Shown here: positions 12,587 to 20,789 of the stretch, one piece after another
Layout: each line of letters starts with the position of its first letter
Numbering within the stretch: position 1 is the stretch's first letter
Source of the DNA: JANLYQ01 sp031365725
Lineage (GTDB): Bacteria > Actinomycetota > Actinomycetes > JACCUZ01
DNA: 63,972 bases
NCBI GenBank assembly: GCA_031365725.1
Contig: JANLYQ010000094.1
Coordinates: 1 to 63,972, forward strand
Reading direction: 5' to 3'
The notes under the pieces: model-generated
What the model was told of the DNA's origin: nothing
Databases searched by the model: none
Seen by the model: only the letters and a program-made list of their open reading frames with translations
Program-made: the position numbers and the translations under genes

Positions 12587-13243
12587 ATGGCGGCGAGCAC
12601 GTCGAACCGGGCGTCGCGTGACGGCCGCTCCCGCATGACCGGCAAGGAGCGTCGCGAGCAGCTGCTCGACATCGGCCGGGGCCTGTTTGCGCAGAAGGGC
12701 TTCGACGCCACCTCCGTCGAGGAGATCGCGGCCAGCGCCGGGGTCTCCAAGCCGGTGGTCTACGAGCACTTCGGCGGCAAGGAGGGGCTGTACGCCGTCG
12801 TCGTCGACCGCGAGATGAGTGCCCTGCTCGACGCCATCACCGGCGCCCTCACCAGCAGCGGCCAACCGCGCGAGCTGCTGGAGCAGGCGGCCTTCGCGCT
12901 TCTGGACTACATCGAGAAGTCCTCCGACGGCTTCCGCATCCTGGTGCGCGACTCGCCCGTCGCGCAGTCCACCGGGTCGTTCGCCTCACTCATCAGTGAT
13001 GCAGCCAGTCAGGTCGAGCACATCATGGCCAACCAGCTCAAGGAGCGCGGCTTCGATCCCAAGCTGGCGCCGATGTATGCCCAGATGCTCGTCGGCATGG
13101 TTGCACTGACCGGTCAGTGGTGGCTCGATGTCCGCCGACCACCGAAGGCCGTCGTCGCCGCGCACCTGGTCAACCTCGCCTGGAACGGGCTGTCCGGACT
13201 CGAGGCCAAGCCCGTGCTCCGGAGCGAGCGAGCGACGTCCTGA
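12587..13243 (+). CDS. TetR-family transcriptional regulator
   Basis: A 218-residue one-component repressor. The N-terminal helix-turn-helix is classic: LFAQKGFDATSVEEIAASAG followed by VSKPVVYEHFGGKEGLY. The C-terminal helical ligand domain has no assignable specificity. An ATG at 12587 is used; the upstream GTG at 12518 would overlap the GGTTACGGT repeat, and an ATG at 12635 directly before TGKERREQLL is also possible. No strong ribosome site distinguishes them. Confidence 0.88.
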   Translation: MAASTSNRASRDGRSRMTGKERREQLLDIGRGLFAQKGFDATSVEEIAASAGVSKPVVYEHFGGKEGLYAVVVDREMSALLDAITGALTSSGQPRELLEQAAFALLDYIEKSSDGFRILVRDSPVAQSTGSFASLISDAASQVEHIMANQLKERGFDPKLAPMYAQMLVGMVALTGQWWLDVRRPPKAVVAAHLVNLAWNGLSGLEAKPVLRSERATS

Positions 13244-13247
13244 GGCC

Positions 13248-13631
13248 CTACGTCGGCAGCGGCTCGAGCAGCTCGATCCGGTTGCCGTGCGGGTCATCGA
13301 CGTAGCAGCGCGCGAAGCCTGGGAAGTCGTCGTCCCAGACCACCTCGATCTTCTGGGCACTCAGTCGCTCGGCGAGCTCGTGCAGGTTCTGGACGAGCAT
13401 CCCGGGATGAGCCTTGCGGGCCGGCCTGAAGTCAGCCTCGACACCCAGGTGCAGCTCGACACCCGCACCGCGAAACCACGCTCCACCGCGTACGGCGAGA
13501 GCGGGCGGCTTCGTCACCTCCGTCAGGCCGAGCGCGTCGACGTAGAACGCACGTGACACGTCTTCGCTGCCAGGAGGGCAGGCCAGCTGCACGTGGTGGA
13601 GCCCGACGATGCCGGTCATGTGGCTGCCCAT
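13248..13631 (-). CDS. VOC-family glyoxalase/bleomycin-resistance-like protein
   Basis: A 127-residue single vicinal-oxygen-chelate domain: an N-terminal GLHHVQLACPPG strand with the metal-type His, a central GVELHLGVE segment and a C-terminal FARCYVDDPHGNRIELLEP with the conserved Glu. Substrate is not predictable. It is divergent from a MarR gene and a perfect inverted repeat lies just upstream, so MarR control is plausible. An in-frame ATG at 13619 (MTGIVGLHH) is an alternative start. Confidence 0.85.
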   Translation of the reverse strand: MGSHMTGIVGLHHVQLACPPGSEDVSRAFYVDALGLTEVTKPPALAVRGGAWFRGAGVELHLGVEADFRPARKAHPGMLVQNLHELAERLSAQKIEVVWDDDFPGFARCYVDDPHGNRIELLEPLPT

Positions 13632-13643
13632 CTGCCAGAGAAA

Positions 13644-13690
13644 TCTTGACGTCGATAAGGTCTACCCGCGCAAGTGTCTCGACGTCAAGA
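13644..13690. promoter_or_regulatory. Inverted repeat TCTTGACGTCGA / TCGACGTCAAGA between VOC and MarR genes
   Basis: A perfect 12-base inverted repeat has arms at 13644-13655 and 13679-13690 with 23 bases between. Each arm is itself nearly palindromic around GACGTC. The first arm lies within 25 bases of the VOC start codon. In this divergent promoter region it is most simply read as a two-site operator for the MarR protein. Confidence 0.55.
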
Positions 13691-13739
13691 GACATGCTGG
13701 CTAGTCTCGATGGACATGCATTGACGCTGACGAGGGGGC

Positions 13740-14237
13740 ATGGTGCAGGACGAGGTCGACCGGCTGGTGGCCGCCTGGGCCCGTGAGCGCCCCGACCTCG
13801 ACGTACGACCGCTGGAGGTCCTGAGCCGGGTGACCCGGCTCGCCCGCCACCTCGACCGGGCCCGGGCCACCGCGTTCGAGGCGCACGACCTCGAGACGTG
13901 GGAGTTCGACGTCTTGGCGGCGTTGCGCCGAGCCGGTCGCCCGTACGTGCTGTCGCCCGGTCAGCTGCTCGCCCAGACGATGGTGACCTCCGGCACCATG
14001 ACCAACCGGGTGGACCGGTTGGAGACCAGCGGCCTGGTGCAGCGGATGCCGGACCCCGCCGACCGCCGCGGCGTGCACGTGCGGCTGACCCCGCGCGGCA
14101 AGGAACGGGTCGACGCGGCGCTGGCCGACCTGCTGGCCCGCGAGCGCGAGCTGCTCGCCGGCCTGCCGGTCGCGGATCAGGACGCGTTGTCCGGGTTGCT
14201 TCGGCGACTCGTTGCGCCGTTCGAAGCGACCGAGTAG
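13740..14237 (+). CDS. MarR-family transcriptional regulator
   Basis: A 165-residue winged-helix repressor. The DNA-binding core is recognisable from LSPGQLLAQTMVTSGTMTNR (recognition helix) and the wing LVQRMPDPADRRGVHVRLTPRG. The start at 13740 is an ATG directly following GAGGGGGC. It is divergent from the VOC gene with a clear inverted repeat between them, suggesting that it controls that gene and itself. Inducer unknown. Confidence 0.92.
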   Translation: MVQDEVDRLVAAWARERPDLDVRPLEVLSRVTRLARHLDRARATAFEAHDLETWEFDVLAALRRAGRPYVLSPGQLLAQTMVTSGTMTNRVDRLETSGLVQRMPDPADRRGVHVRLTPRGKERVDAALADLLARERELLAGLPVADQDALSGLLRRLVAPFEATE

Positions 14238-14276
14238 GAGCACGACGAGCTCACCCGGTTGCTGCGCTCGGGTGGC

Positions 14277-14981
14277 TCACACCGACACCGGCGCCGAGAC
14301 GAACCGGCCCTCCACCAACGCCGGCACGGTGTCGCTGACGTCGACCTCACTGGCGAGCCGCACGTCTTCGGCATAGCCGCGGTCGACCAGCTCCACCCCG
14401 GACGGGCACGACTGCAACGGACGCAGTGACCGGAAGGCGAGAGCCGCGGCCTCCGCCTCCGGCGAGAGCTGCAAGGCGGGGTTGCGTCCGACGAGCCGGT
14501 CGGCGATCGCACCGGCTCCCACCCAGTCCTCATACGCCGGCCGCAGCGAGCCGTCGCCCCACCGCTCACCGGCGGGCACCAGAGCGATGCGCTCGAAACG
14601 TTCGACGTAGCGAGCGACGGCGCGGGCGTTGCGCAGACAACCGGCGACCACCGGCACCGAGCCGTTGACTGCCGCGAAGGCGATCGACGAGCCGTTGGGC
14701 GACGGCAGCACCAACCGGGTCTCGTGGTCGGCGGCGAGCAGGCTGGCCGGCGACAAGGTCAGCCCCTCGTGCGAGGACCTGTTGCCGGCCAGGCTCGCTC
14801 CGATGTCGCGCGCCAGCTTGTGCGCCGACTCGCCACCCGTGTGCGGCCACACCGTTGCCCCGCGCTCGACAGCGATCGTCAGCGACGTGGTGAAGGACAG
14901 CACGTCGATCACCACCACGACGTCGCTGCGCTCAGCCAGGGTGCGCGCGCCGACCGGCCCCCACTCCAGCGCCACCAGCAT
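14277..14981 (-). CDS. comB: ComB-like 2-phosphosulfolactate phosphatase
   Basis: Family members hydrolyse 2-phosphosulfolactate in coenzyme M-type sulfonate metabolism, but many bacterial homologues have no proven role. Conserved features are VVVIDVLSFTTSL, LPSPNGSSIAF, AGCLRNARAVA, ALVPAGERW and WVGAGAIADRL. The ATG at 14981 begins the conserved MLVALEWGP and gives 234 aa; a longer frame starting at 15065 adds an unconserved leader. It stands alone between the MarR gene and the ABC-F gene. Confidence 0.8.
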   Translation of the reverse strand: MLVALEWGPVGARTLAERSDVVVVIDVLSFTTSLTIAVERGATVWPHTGGESAHKLARDIGASLAGNRSSHEGLTLSPASLLAADHETRLVLPSPNGSSIAFAAVNGSVPVVAGCLRNARAVARYVERFERIALVPAGERWGDGSLRPAYEDWVGAGAIADRLVGRNPALQLSPEAEAAALAFRSLRPLQSCPSGVELVDRGYAEDVRLASEVDVSDTVPALVEGRFVSAPVSV

Positions 14982-15082
14982 GCGCGGGAGCGTACGGCGC
15001 CGGACTTGCGAGCGGCACCGGCCGTCCGGCCGATGGGTGGTCGGCACGCGACTGTCAGGGGCCACTCGTCAGGTCGCGGCCA

Positions 15083-16918
15083 TCAGCTCTCCGCGACCTC
15101 GGCGGCGGCGAGCCACCGCTCCTCGATGCGTGCCCGCTCGGCGACCAGCGCGCGCAGGTCGGCATCAAGGGTGAGCACCCGGTTGTGGTCGGCCGCGGCA
15201 GCCGCCAGCTGCTCGTGCAGATGAGTTTCGCGGTCACCGAGCTTGGCCAGCTGACGTTCCAGCCGGGTGACCTCCTTGCGGGCGGCCCGCACCGCGGCAG
15301 CGTCCGATGGCGGCGCAGTGGCGCCCGGCCCAGAGCCGGGCGTCGACGCAGCGCTCGTCGTCCCGCCAGCGCTCGTCGTCCCGCCAGCGCCTGACGTCCC
15401 GGCAGCAGCGGCGGCCCGACGCAACGCGAGGTACTCCTCCACTCCCCCGACCAGCTCGCGCAGCCGCAGGTCACCGAGCATCGCCACCGTGCGGTCGCAG
15501 ACCCGCTCGAGGAAGTACCTGTCGTGCGACACCACCAACAAGGTGCCGGGCCAGCTGTCGAGGAGGTCCTCGAGCGCGGTCAACGTGTCGATGTCCAGGT
15601 CGTTGGTCGGCTCGTCGAGCACGAGCACGTTCGGCTCGTCCATCAACAGCCTGAGCAGCTGCAGGCGACGACGCTCACCACCGGAGAGCTCACCCACCGG
15701 CGTCCACTGCGCGTTGCCGACAAACCCGAACCGCTCGCACATCTGGGTGGCCGAGATCGACCGTCCGCCACCGAGGTCGATGACCCGACGTACGGACTCG
15801 ACCGCCTCGAGCACCCGCAGCGTCGGGTCGAGCTCGACCACGTCCTGGGACAGGTAGGCGCCGCGCACCGTCACGCCGCGCACCACAGTGCCCGTGGTCG
15901 GGCGCAGCTCGCCGAGCAGCAGGCGCATCAACGAGGTCTTGCCCGAACCGTTGACGCCCGCGACGCCGATCCTATCGCCGGGACCGACCTGCCAGGTGAG
16001 GTGGTCGAGGAGCACCCGGCCGTCGATCTCGACGGTCGCGTCGGCCACGTCGTAGACCGTCTTTCCGAGGCGGGCACTGGCAAACCGCATCAGCTCGACG
16101 CCGTCGCGTGGCGGCGGCTCCTGGGCGATCAGTGCGTTGGCGGCGTCGATGCGGAAGCGCGGCTTGGAGGTGCGCGCCGGCGGTCCTCGTCGCAGCCAGG
16201 CCAGCTCCTTGCGCAGGAGGTTGGTCCGGCGCGCGTCGGTGGCTGCGGACATGCGGTCGCGTTCGGCACGAGCGAGGACGTACGCCGAGTAGCCGCCGTC
16301 ATAGGCGTGCACCGAGCCGCCCTGGACCTCCCAGGTGCGCTCGCAGACCGCGTCGAGGAACCAGCGGTCGTGCGTGACGACGACCAGAGCCTCGCGGCGC
16401 GCGGTGAGGTGCCGCGCGAGCCAGTCGATACCCTCGACGTCGAGATGGTTTGTCGGCTCGTCGAGGACCAGCAGGTCGTGGTCGGAGACCAGAGCCCGGG
16501 CCAGCGCGACGCGACGGCGCTCGCCACCGGACAGTGGCCCCACCACCCGGTCGAGCATCGCGTCGAGGTCGGCGCGGTCGCCGAACAGCCCGGCCAGCAC
16601 GTCCCGCACCCGCGGGTCGGCCGCCCATTCGTGCGCCGGGCCGTCGCCGACGACGAGTGAGCGCACCGTCGCGGTGTCGTCGAGGTCATCTCGCTGGCCG
16701 ACCTCGGCGACCCGCAGACCGCCGGCGTGCGTGACCCGCCCGCTGTCGGGTGGTTCACGCAAGGTCATCAGGCGCAGCAGGGTGGACTTGCCGTCGCCGT
16801 TGCGCCCGACGACGCCGGTGCGCTCGCTCTCACCGACGCCGAGCGAGACCCCCTCGAGCAGGACGCGGGTCCCGTAGCCCTTGCCGACACCTTCGAGGTT
16901 GACGAGGTTGCGCGCCAC
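15083..16918 (-). CDS. ABC-F family ATPase (Uup-like)
   Basis: A 611-residue soluble protein with two ABC domains and no membrane segments. Walker A is GRNGDGKST then GVNGSGKTS; signatures are LSGGERRRVALA and LSGGERRRLQLL; Walker B regions end in DEPTNHLD and DEPTNDLD. A low-complexity Gly/Thr/Ser linker (nt ~15,310-15,400, with a TSAGGT repeat) leads into a C-terminal coiled coil as in Uup. ABC-F proteins act on ribosomes or branched DNA. The GTG start overlaps the ispE stop by one base (TAGTG), so it is in the rpfB-rsmA-ispE operon. Confidence 0.93.
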   Translation of the reverse strand: MARNLVNLEGVGKGYGTRVLLEGVSLGVGESERTGVVGRNGDGKSTLLRLMTLREPPDSGRVTHAGGLRVAEVGQRDDLDDTATVRSLVVGDGPAHEWAADPRVRDVLAGLFGDRADLDAMLDRVVGPLSGGERRRVALARALVSDHDLLVLDEPTNHLDVEGIDWLARHLTARREALVVVTHDRWFLDAVCERTWEVQGGSVHAYDGGYSAYVLARAERDRMSAATDARRTNLLRKELAWLRRGPPARTSKPRFRIDAANALIAQEPPPRDGVELMRFASARLGKTVYDVADATVEIDGRVLLDHLTWQVGPGDRIGVAGVNGSGKTSLMRLLLGELRPTTGTVVRGVTVRGAYLSQDVVELDPTLRVLEAVESVRRVIDLGGGRSISATQMCERFGFVGNAQWTPVGELSGGERRRLQLLRLLMDEPNVLVLDEPTNDLDIDTLTALEDLLDSWPGTLLVVSHDRYFLERVCDRTVAMLGDLRLRELVGGVEEYLALRRAAAAAGTSGAGGTTSAGGTTSAASTPGSGPGATAPPSDAAAVRAARKEVTRLERQLAKLGDRETHLHEQLAAAAADHNRVLTLDADLRALVAERARIEERWLAAAEVAES

Positions 16919-17832
16919 TAGTCCTCGACCAGCAACCGGGCACCGGGCACCGGCCCGTGCGCGCGACGCACGGAGCTGCAGGCGCCGGTCGCGGTCAGCG
17001 CCACCGCGATGTCGAGCGCGTGCTCGGCATCGCGGGCGAGGAAGACGACGCTCGGACCGCTGCCGGACACGAGGCTGCCCAAGGCCTCGACGTCGTCGCC
17101 GACGGCGAGAGTGTCGCGCAGCGAGGGCCGCAGCGAGCAGGCGGCGTCCTGCAGGTCGTTGTACAGCGCCGGCCCGACGGCGGCCGGGTCACCGGAGCGC
17201 AGGGCGGCGAGCAGGTGGTCGGGCACCCGCGGTTCGGGCAGCACACGACCGCGTCGCAGCCGGTCGGCTTCGGCGTAGACCTCGGGGGTGGAGAGTCCGT
17301 GGTCGGACACCGCGACCACCCATTCGAACCGGCCGCGGGCAAGGACAGGCGTGAGGACCTCACCGCGACCGCTGCCCAGGGCTGTGCCACCGAGCAGGGA
17401 GAAGGGCACGTCACTGCCGAGGCCCGCCGCGATCTCGAGCAGGTCCAGCCGGGGCACCCCGGTGCCCCACAGCTCGTCGCAGGCCACGAGCGCCGCCGCG
17501 GCGTCGGCGCTGCCGCCGGCCATGCCGCCCGCGACCGGGATGGACTTGGTGATGTGCAGCCGAGCCGCGGGTGCGACACCTGCGTGCTCGGCGAGGGCGA
17601 TCGCCGCGGCCATCGCGAGGTTGCTGGCGTCCTGTGGCACCCCGTCAACCGTCCCGCCGTCGGCGGAGGTCACGGTGACCGACAGCTCGTCGGCCGCAGT
17701 CGCGGCCACCTCGTCGTACAGCGACACTGCATGGAAGGCCGTCGCGACGTCGTGGAAGCCGTCGCGTCGCGGTGCACCGATCGACAGACCGAGGTTGATC
17801 TTGGCGGGTGCACGGACCGTCCGGGAGGTCAT
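16918..17832 (-). CDS. ispE: 4-diphosphocytidyl-2-C-methyl-D-erythritol kinase
   Basis: ATP-dependent kinase of the MEP isoprenoid pathway. This GHMP kinase has 304 residues. Motifs are the N-terminal APAKINLGLSIG, the ATP loop IPVAGGMAGGSADAAAALVA and the C-terminal LGSLVSGSGPSVVFLA. Order rpfB-rsmA-ispE is the conserved actinobacterial arrangement (Rv1009-Rv1011 in M. tuberculosis). Confidence 0.96.
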   Translation of the reverse strand: MTSRTVRAPAKINLGLSIGAPRRDGFHDVATAFHAVSLYDEVAATAADELSVTVTSADGGTVDGVPQDASNLAMAAAIALAEHAGVAPAARLHITKSIPVAGGMAGGSADAAAALVACDELWGTGVPRLDLLEIAAGLGSDVPFSLLGGTALGSGRGEVLTPVLARGRFEWVVAVSDHGLSTPEVYAEADRLRRGRVLPEPRVPDHLLAALRSGDPAAVGPALYNDLQDAACSLRPSLRDTLAVGDDVEALGSLVSGSGPSVVFLARDAEHALDIAVALTATGACSSVRRAHGPVPGARLLVED

Positions 17833-17868
17833 GCGCGGCGCCTCGGGACGGTCGTCATGGCCGCAACC

Positions 17869-18744
17869 CTAGGCGTCGGGCGGGGTCCGGCACGCCGCCA
17901 GCCGCGCGAAGTCCTCGACCGTGATCGCCTCCCCGCGCAGCTGTGGGTCGAGGCCGGCGGACCGCAGCGCGACCTCCGCCGCAGCCGGTGACCCCGCCCA
18001 ACCGGCCAGTGCGGCTCGCAGCGTCTTGCGCCGTTGCGAGAACGCCGCGTCGACCACCGCGAACACCTCGGCCCGACTGGCCGCGGTCGCCGGCGGGTCG
18101 CGGCGGGTCATCGCCACCAACCCGGAGTCGACGTTCGGCGCGGGCCAGAACACCGTGCGGCCGACCGCCCCGGCGCGGCGCACATCTGCGTACCACCGTG
18201 CCTTGACCGACGGCACCCCGTAGGTGCGGCTGCCCGGTCCGGCGGCGAGCCGGTCGGCCACCTCGGCCTGCACCATCACCAGCACGGTGCGCAGCGTCGG
18301 GAAGCGTTCGAGAAGGTGCAGCAGCACCGGGACCGAGATGTTGTAGGGCAGGTTCGCGACCAGCGCCGTCGGCGGCGTGCCGGGCAACGTCTCGATGCGC
18401 AGCGCGTCGGCGGTGACGACCTCGAGCCGGGCGGCGTACGCCGGGGCGTGGCGGTGGACGGTGGTCGGCAGCTCGGTGGCGAGGACCGGGTCGAGCTCGA
18501 CGGCTGTGACCCCGGCGACAGCGGGCAGCAACGCGAGGGTGAGCGAGCCGAGACCCGGGCCGACCTCGAGCACCTGGTCATCGGGCCGCAGGTCGGCGGT
18601 GCGCACGATGCGGCGCACGGTGTTGGGATCGATCACGAAGTTCTGGCCGAGGGTCTTGGTGGGCCGGATGCCTAAGCGGGCCGCCAGCTCCCGCACCTCG
18701 ACCGGGCCGAGCAGTGCCGCCGGGCGATGGTCTTCGTCGCTCAC
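17869..18744 (-). CDS. rsmA: 16S rRNA dimethyladenosine transferase
   Basis: Also called KsgA. It dimethylates the two adjacent adenosines in helix 45 of 16S rRNA during 30S maturation. It shows the SAM-binding VLEVGPGLGSLTLAL, the acidic VTAVELDPVL and the catalytic NLPYNISVPVL (family NLPYxI), plus TLGQNFVIDPNTV near the N terminus. The GTG at 18744 overlaps the rpfB stop by 4 bases and gives 291 aa; the frame extending to 18951 is inside rpfB. Confidence 0.96.
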   Translation of the reverse strand: MSDEDHRPAALLGPVEVRELAARLGIRPTKTLGQNFVIDPNTVRRIVRTADLRPDDQVLEVGPGLGSLTLALLPAVAGVTAVELDPVLATELPTTVHRHAPAYAARLEVVTADALRIETLPGTPPTALVANLPYNISVPVLLHLLERFPTLRTVLVMVQAEVADRLAAGPGSRTYGVPSVKARWYADVRRAGAVGRTVFWPAPNVDSGLVAMTRRDPPATAASRAEVFAVVDAAFSQRRKTLRAALAGWAGSPAAAEVALRSAGLDPQLRGEAITVEDFARLAACRTPPDA

Positions 18745-19916
18745 CGGAACAGGTTGTAGCCGCAGACCGGCCACTGCCCGGCACCGCTGCGGTTGTAGAG
18801 GATCTGCGCACGGTAGGTCTGCTCGGCGGGTGTCGCCTGGCTCGGCAGGCCGACGCCGCCGACGGCGAGCCAGGTGCCTTCCATGAACTGGTAGAGCCCG
18901 TAGAACGGCCCCGCCGGGCTGTACGCCGCCGGGTTGCCGCCGGACTCGCACTGCGCGAGTGCTGCCCAGTCGAGGCCGTCGGCGGCGGGTGCGTGGTCGG
19001 GCCGCTTCGTGGTGCCCACCATGACGACCTGGGTGACGGGTGCCTGGGCGATCGTCGTACGGAGAAGGCGTCGTGAGTCCAGCCGCCCGTCGAGATAGAC
19101 CGTGGCGAACGTCCGTGCCTGCACGCCGACCTTGCCGGCGGTGACCACCTTGGTCTCGCCCCTGAACATCGTGGCGCTACGGCGCTTGACCGTCGTGTAG
19201 CGGATCGGCCTCTGCTCGCGCACCGTGCGCCCGTCGACGCGGGTGACCGACACGACCTGTTCGGCGAAAGGGCTCTGCGCGAGGTTGACCGACACGCGAT
19301 CCTCGGTTCGCATCGCCACACCTGCCTGGGCCATGGCACTACGCACGGTCGGCGCGGTGGTCGTTATCTCGTGCCGCTTGCCGTCGGCGAGGAACGTGAG
19401 GTGGTGTGGCATGCGCACGTCGAGCATCACCCCGCCGCGACCGATCGGCCGGCTGCGCGAGGCGGAGAGGTAGGCGCCGGTGGTGCGCACGCCGAGCAGG
19501 GTGAGGGCTTGCGCGACGGTGCGCCCGGTGGTCCAGACCGTGCGGGTGCTCCCGTCGACGGTGAGCACCACCGGTCGTCCGAAGCGCACGACGACCGTTT
19601 CGCCGTCGCGCAGCCCGCTGCTCGGCGCCGGGCTCACCAGGTCGTGCGCGAGGTCGACGGTGATGCCGCGCGCGGCCAGCACCGCGCTCACGCTGCGGGC
19701 GAAGGTGTGGACGCGCGTCGTGCGGCCGTCAACGGAGACCGTCACGGTCTTGTCGAGCGCGGCGTAGGCGGTGGCTGCGGCGATGACGGCGAGCACGACG
19801 ACCGCCGTGGCAATCGCGAGGGCTCGCCGGCTCAGCATTCGGGGCCCGGTCAGCCGGCCCGCTGCCGGCGGGCGTGGCTGTGCCGCGTGCTTGCCGCGGA
19901 CCCCTTGCGCGCTCAT
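18741..19916 (-). CDS. rpfB: Resuscitation-promoting factor RpfB (lytic transglycosylase)
   Basis: A secreted or anchored peptidoglycan hydrolase that stimulates growth of dormant cells. It has 391 residues: cytoplasmic N terminus, one signal/anchor helix (~31-53), three DUF348 repeats (~55-220), a G5 domain (~220-300) and a C-terminal Rpf transglycosylase domain beginning DWAALAQCESGG. This last holds the catalytic Glu (CESGG), the GLYQFMEGTW motif and the paired cysteines (second in PVCGYN). It is the first gene of the operon. Confidence 0.96.
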   Translation of the reverse strand: MSAQGVRGKHAAQPRPPAAGRLTGPRMLSRRALAIATAVVVLAVIAAATAYAALDKTVTVSVDGRTTRVHTFARSVSAVLAARGITVDLAHDLVSPAPSSGLRDGETVVVRFGRPVVLTVDGSTRTVWTTGRTVAQALTLLGVRTTGAYLSASRSRPIGRGGVMLDVRMPHHLTFLADGKRHEITTTAPTVRSAMAQAGVAMRTEDRVSVNLAQSPFAEQVVSVTRVDGRTVREQRPIRYTTVKRRSATMFRGETKVVTAGKVGVQARTFATVYLDGRLDSRRLLRTTIAQAPVTQVVMVGTTKRPDHAPAADGLDWAALAQCESGGNPAAYSPAGPFYGLYQFMEGTWLAVGGVGLPSQATPAEQTYRAQILYNRSGAGQWPVCGYNLFR

Positions 19917-20006
19917 CGGCAGACGACGCTAGCCCACCCGCCGGGCGCGCGGGCGGGCGACTCGAAACCCGTGGGGGCAGGGCTGGCCCGGGCTCGTAGG
20001 GTGCGG

Positions 20007-20726
20007 ATGGTGACCAACAGCCTCTTTGTCGACGTTGACGGTGTCCGCCTGTCCGCTCGGGTCAGCGGCGCGGATGACGCCCCCACGATGGTGCTGCTGC
20101 ACGCGCTGGGCGAGGACAGCTCGTCGTGGGATGCGATGGCTGCGCGGTTCGTCGACCGGTTCCGCTGCATCGCCTTCGACCTGCGCGGTCACGGCACGAG
20201 CGACTGGCCGGGGACCTACTCGATCGAGCTGATGCGCGACGACGTCCTCGGCGCGCTGGACCAGTGGGGGCTCGACCGCATCGTCCTCGTCGGGCACTCC
20301 ATGGGCGGCAGCGTCGCGTACCTCATCGCAGAGGAATGGCCGGAGCTGGTGACCCGGCTCGTGCTCGAGGACACCTGTCCGCCCTACACCCGCGACTGGA
20401 CAGCGCCTGATCGGCCCGACGGTCCGTTGCCGTTCGACTGGCCGGTGGTCCCCCAGATCGCTGGTCAGGCGAGCGTCGAGGTGCCGGCCTGGTGGGAGCG
20501 GCTCGCGGACATCACGGCTCCGACGTTGCTCGTCGCGGGTGGACCCGACAGCCACGTCCCGCACGACCGGCTTGTCGAGGTCGCCGAACGGATCCCGAGC
20601 TGCACTCTCGTCACCATCCCAGCCGGGCACCACGTGCACGAGAAGGCACCGGCTGAGTTCCTCGCCGCCGTCGAGACCTTCCTCACCGACCAACTGCCTG
20701 ACTGCCTTGACCGACTGACCGACTGA
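20007..20726 (+). CDS. Alpha/beta-hydrolase-fold protein
   Basis: A 239-residue single-domain hydrolase. The nucleophile elbow is GHSMGGS (Ser), the oxyanion region LLHALGEDSSSW, the acid lies in LVAGGPDSHVP, and the catalytic His is in PAGHHVHEKAP. Substrate unknown; it resembles 3-oxoadipate-enol-lactonase-like esterases. ATG at 20007 and GTG at 20010 are both usable. The last ~11 codons (LPDCLDRLTD) are encoded by an 8-base tandem repeat that runs past the stop codon, so the C terminus may vary between strains. Confidence 0.85.
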   Translation: MVTNSLFVDVDGVRLSARVSGADDAPTMVLLHALGEDSSSWDAMAARFVDRFRCIAFDLRGHGTSDWPGTYSIELMRDDVLGALDQWGLDRIVLVGHSMGGSVAYLIAEEWPELVTRLVLEDTCPPYTRDWTAPDRPDGPLPFDWPVVPQIAGQASVEVPAWWERLADITAPTLLVAGGPDSHVPHDRLVEVAERIPSCTLVTIPAGHHVHEKAPAEFLAAVETFLTDQLPDCLDRLTD

Positions 20727-20766
20727 CCGACTGACCGCCTGACTGCCTGACTGCCTGACTGCCTGA
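20694..20766. repeat. 8-base tandem repeat (CTGCCTGA / CCGACTGA), nine units
   Basis: Nine consecutive units occur: CTGCCTGA, CTGCCTTGA (one extra base), three of CCGACTGA, CCGCCTGA, then three of CTGCCTGA. The array spans the hydrolase stop codon (TGA at 20724-20726) and fills the gap to the convergent gene ending at 20790. An 8-base period is not a multiple of three, so slippage would change the hydrolase C terminus and the stop used. Confidence 0.9.
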
Positions 20767-20789
20767 CCAGCGGCGTGCGCCGATCTGCC

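Noticed and set aside
15355..15400. Short direct repeats CGTCGTCCCGCCAGCG within the ABC-F gene
   Set aside because: They encode the TSAGGT low-complexity linker of the protein and are explained by it.
18751..18951. Longer rsmA start reaching into rpfB
   Set aside because: No homology to KsgA in the added residues; the GTGA overlap start fits the family length.
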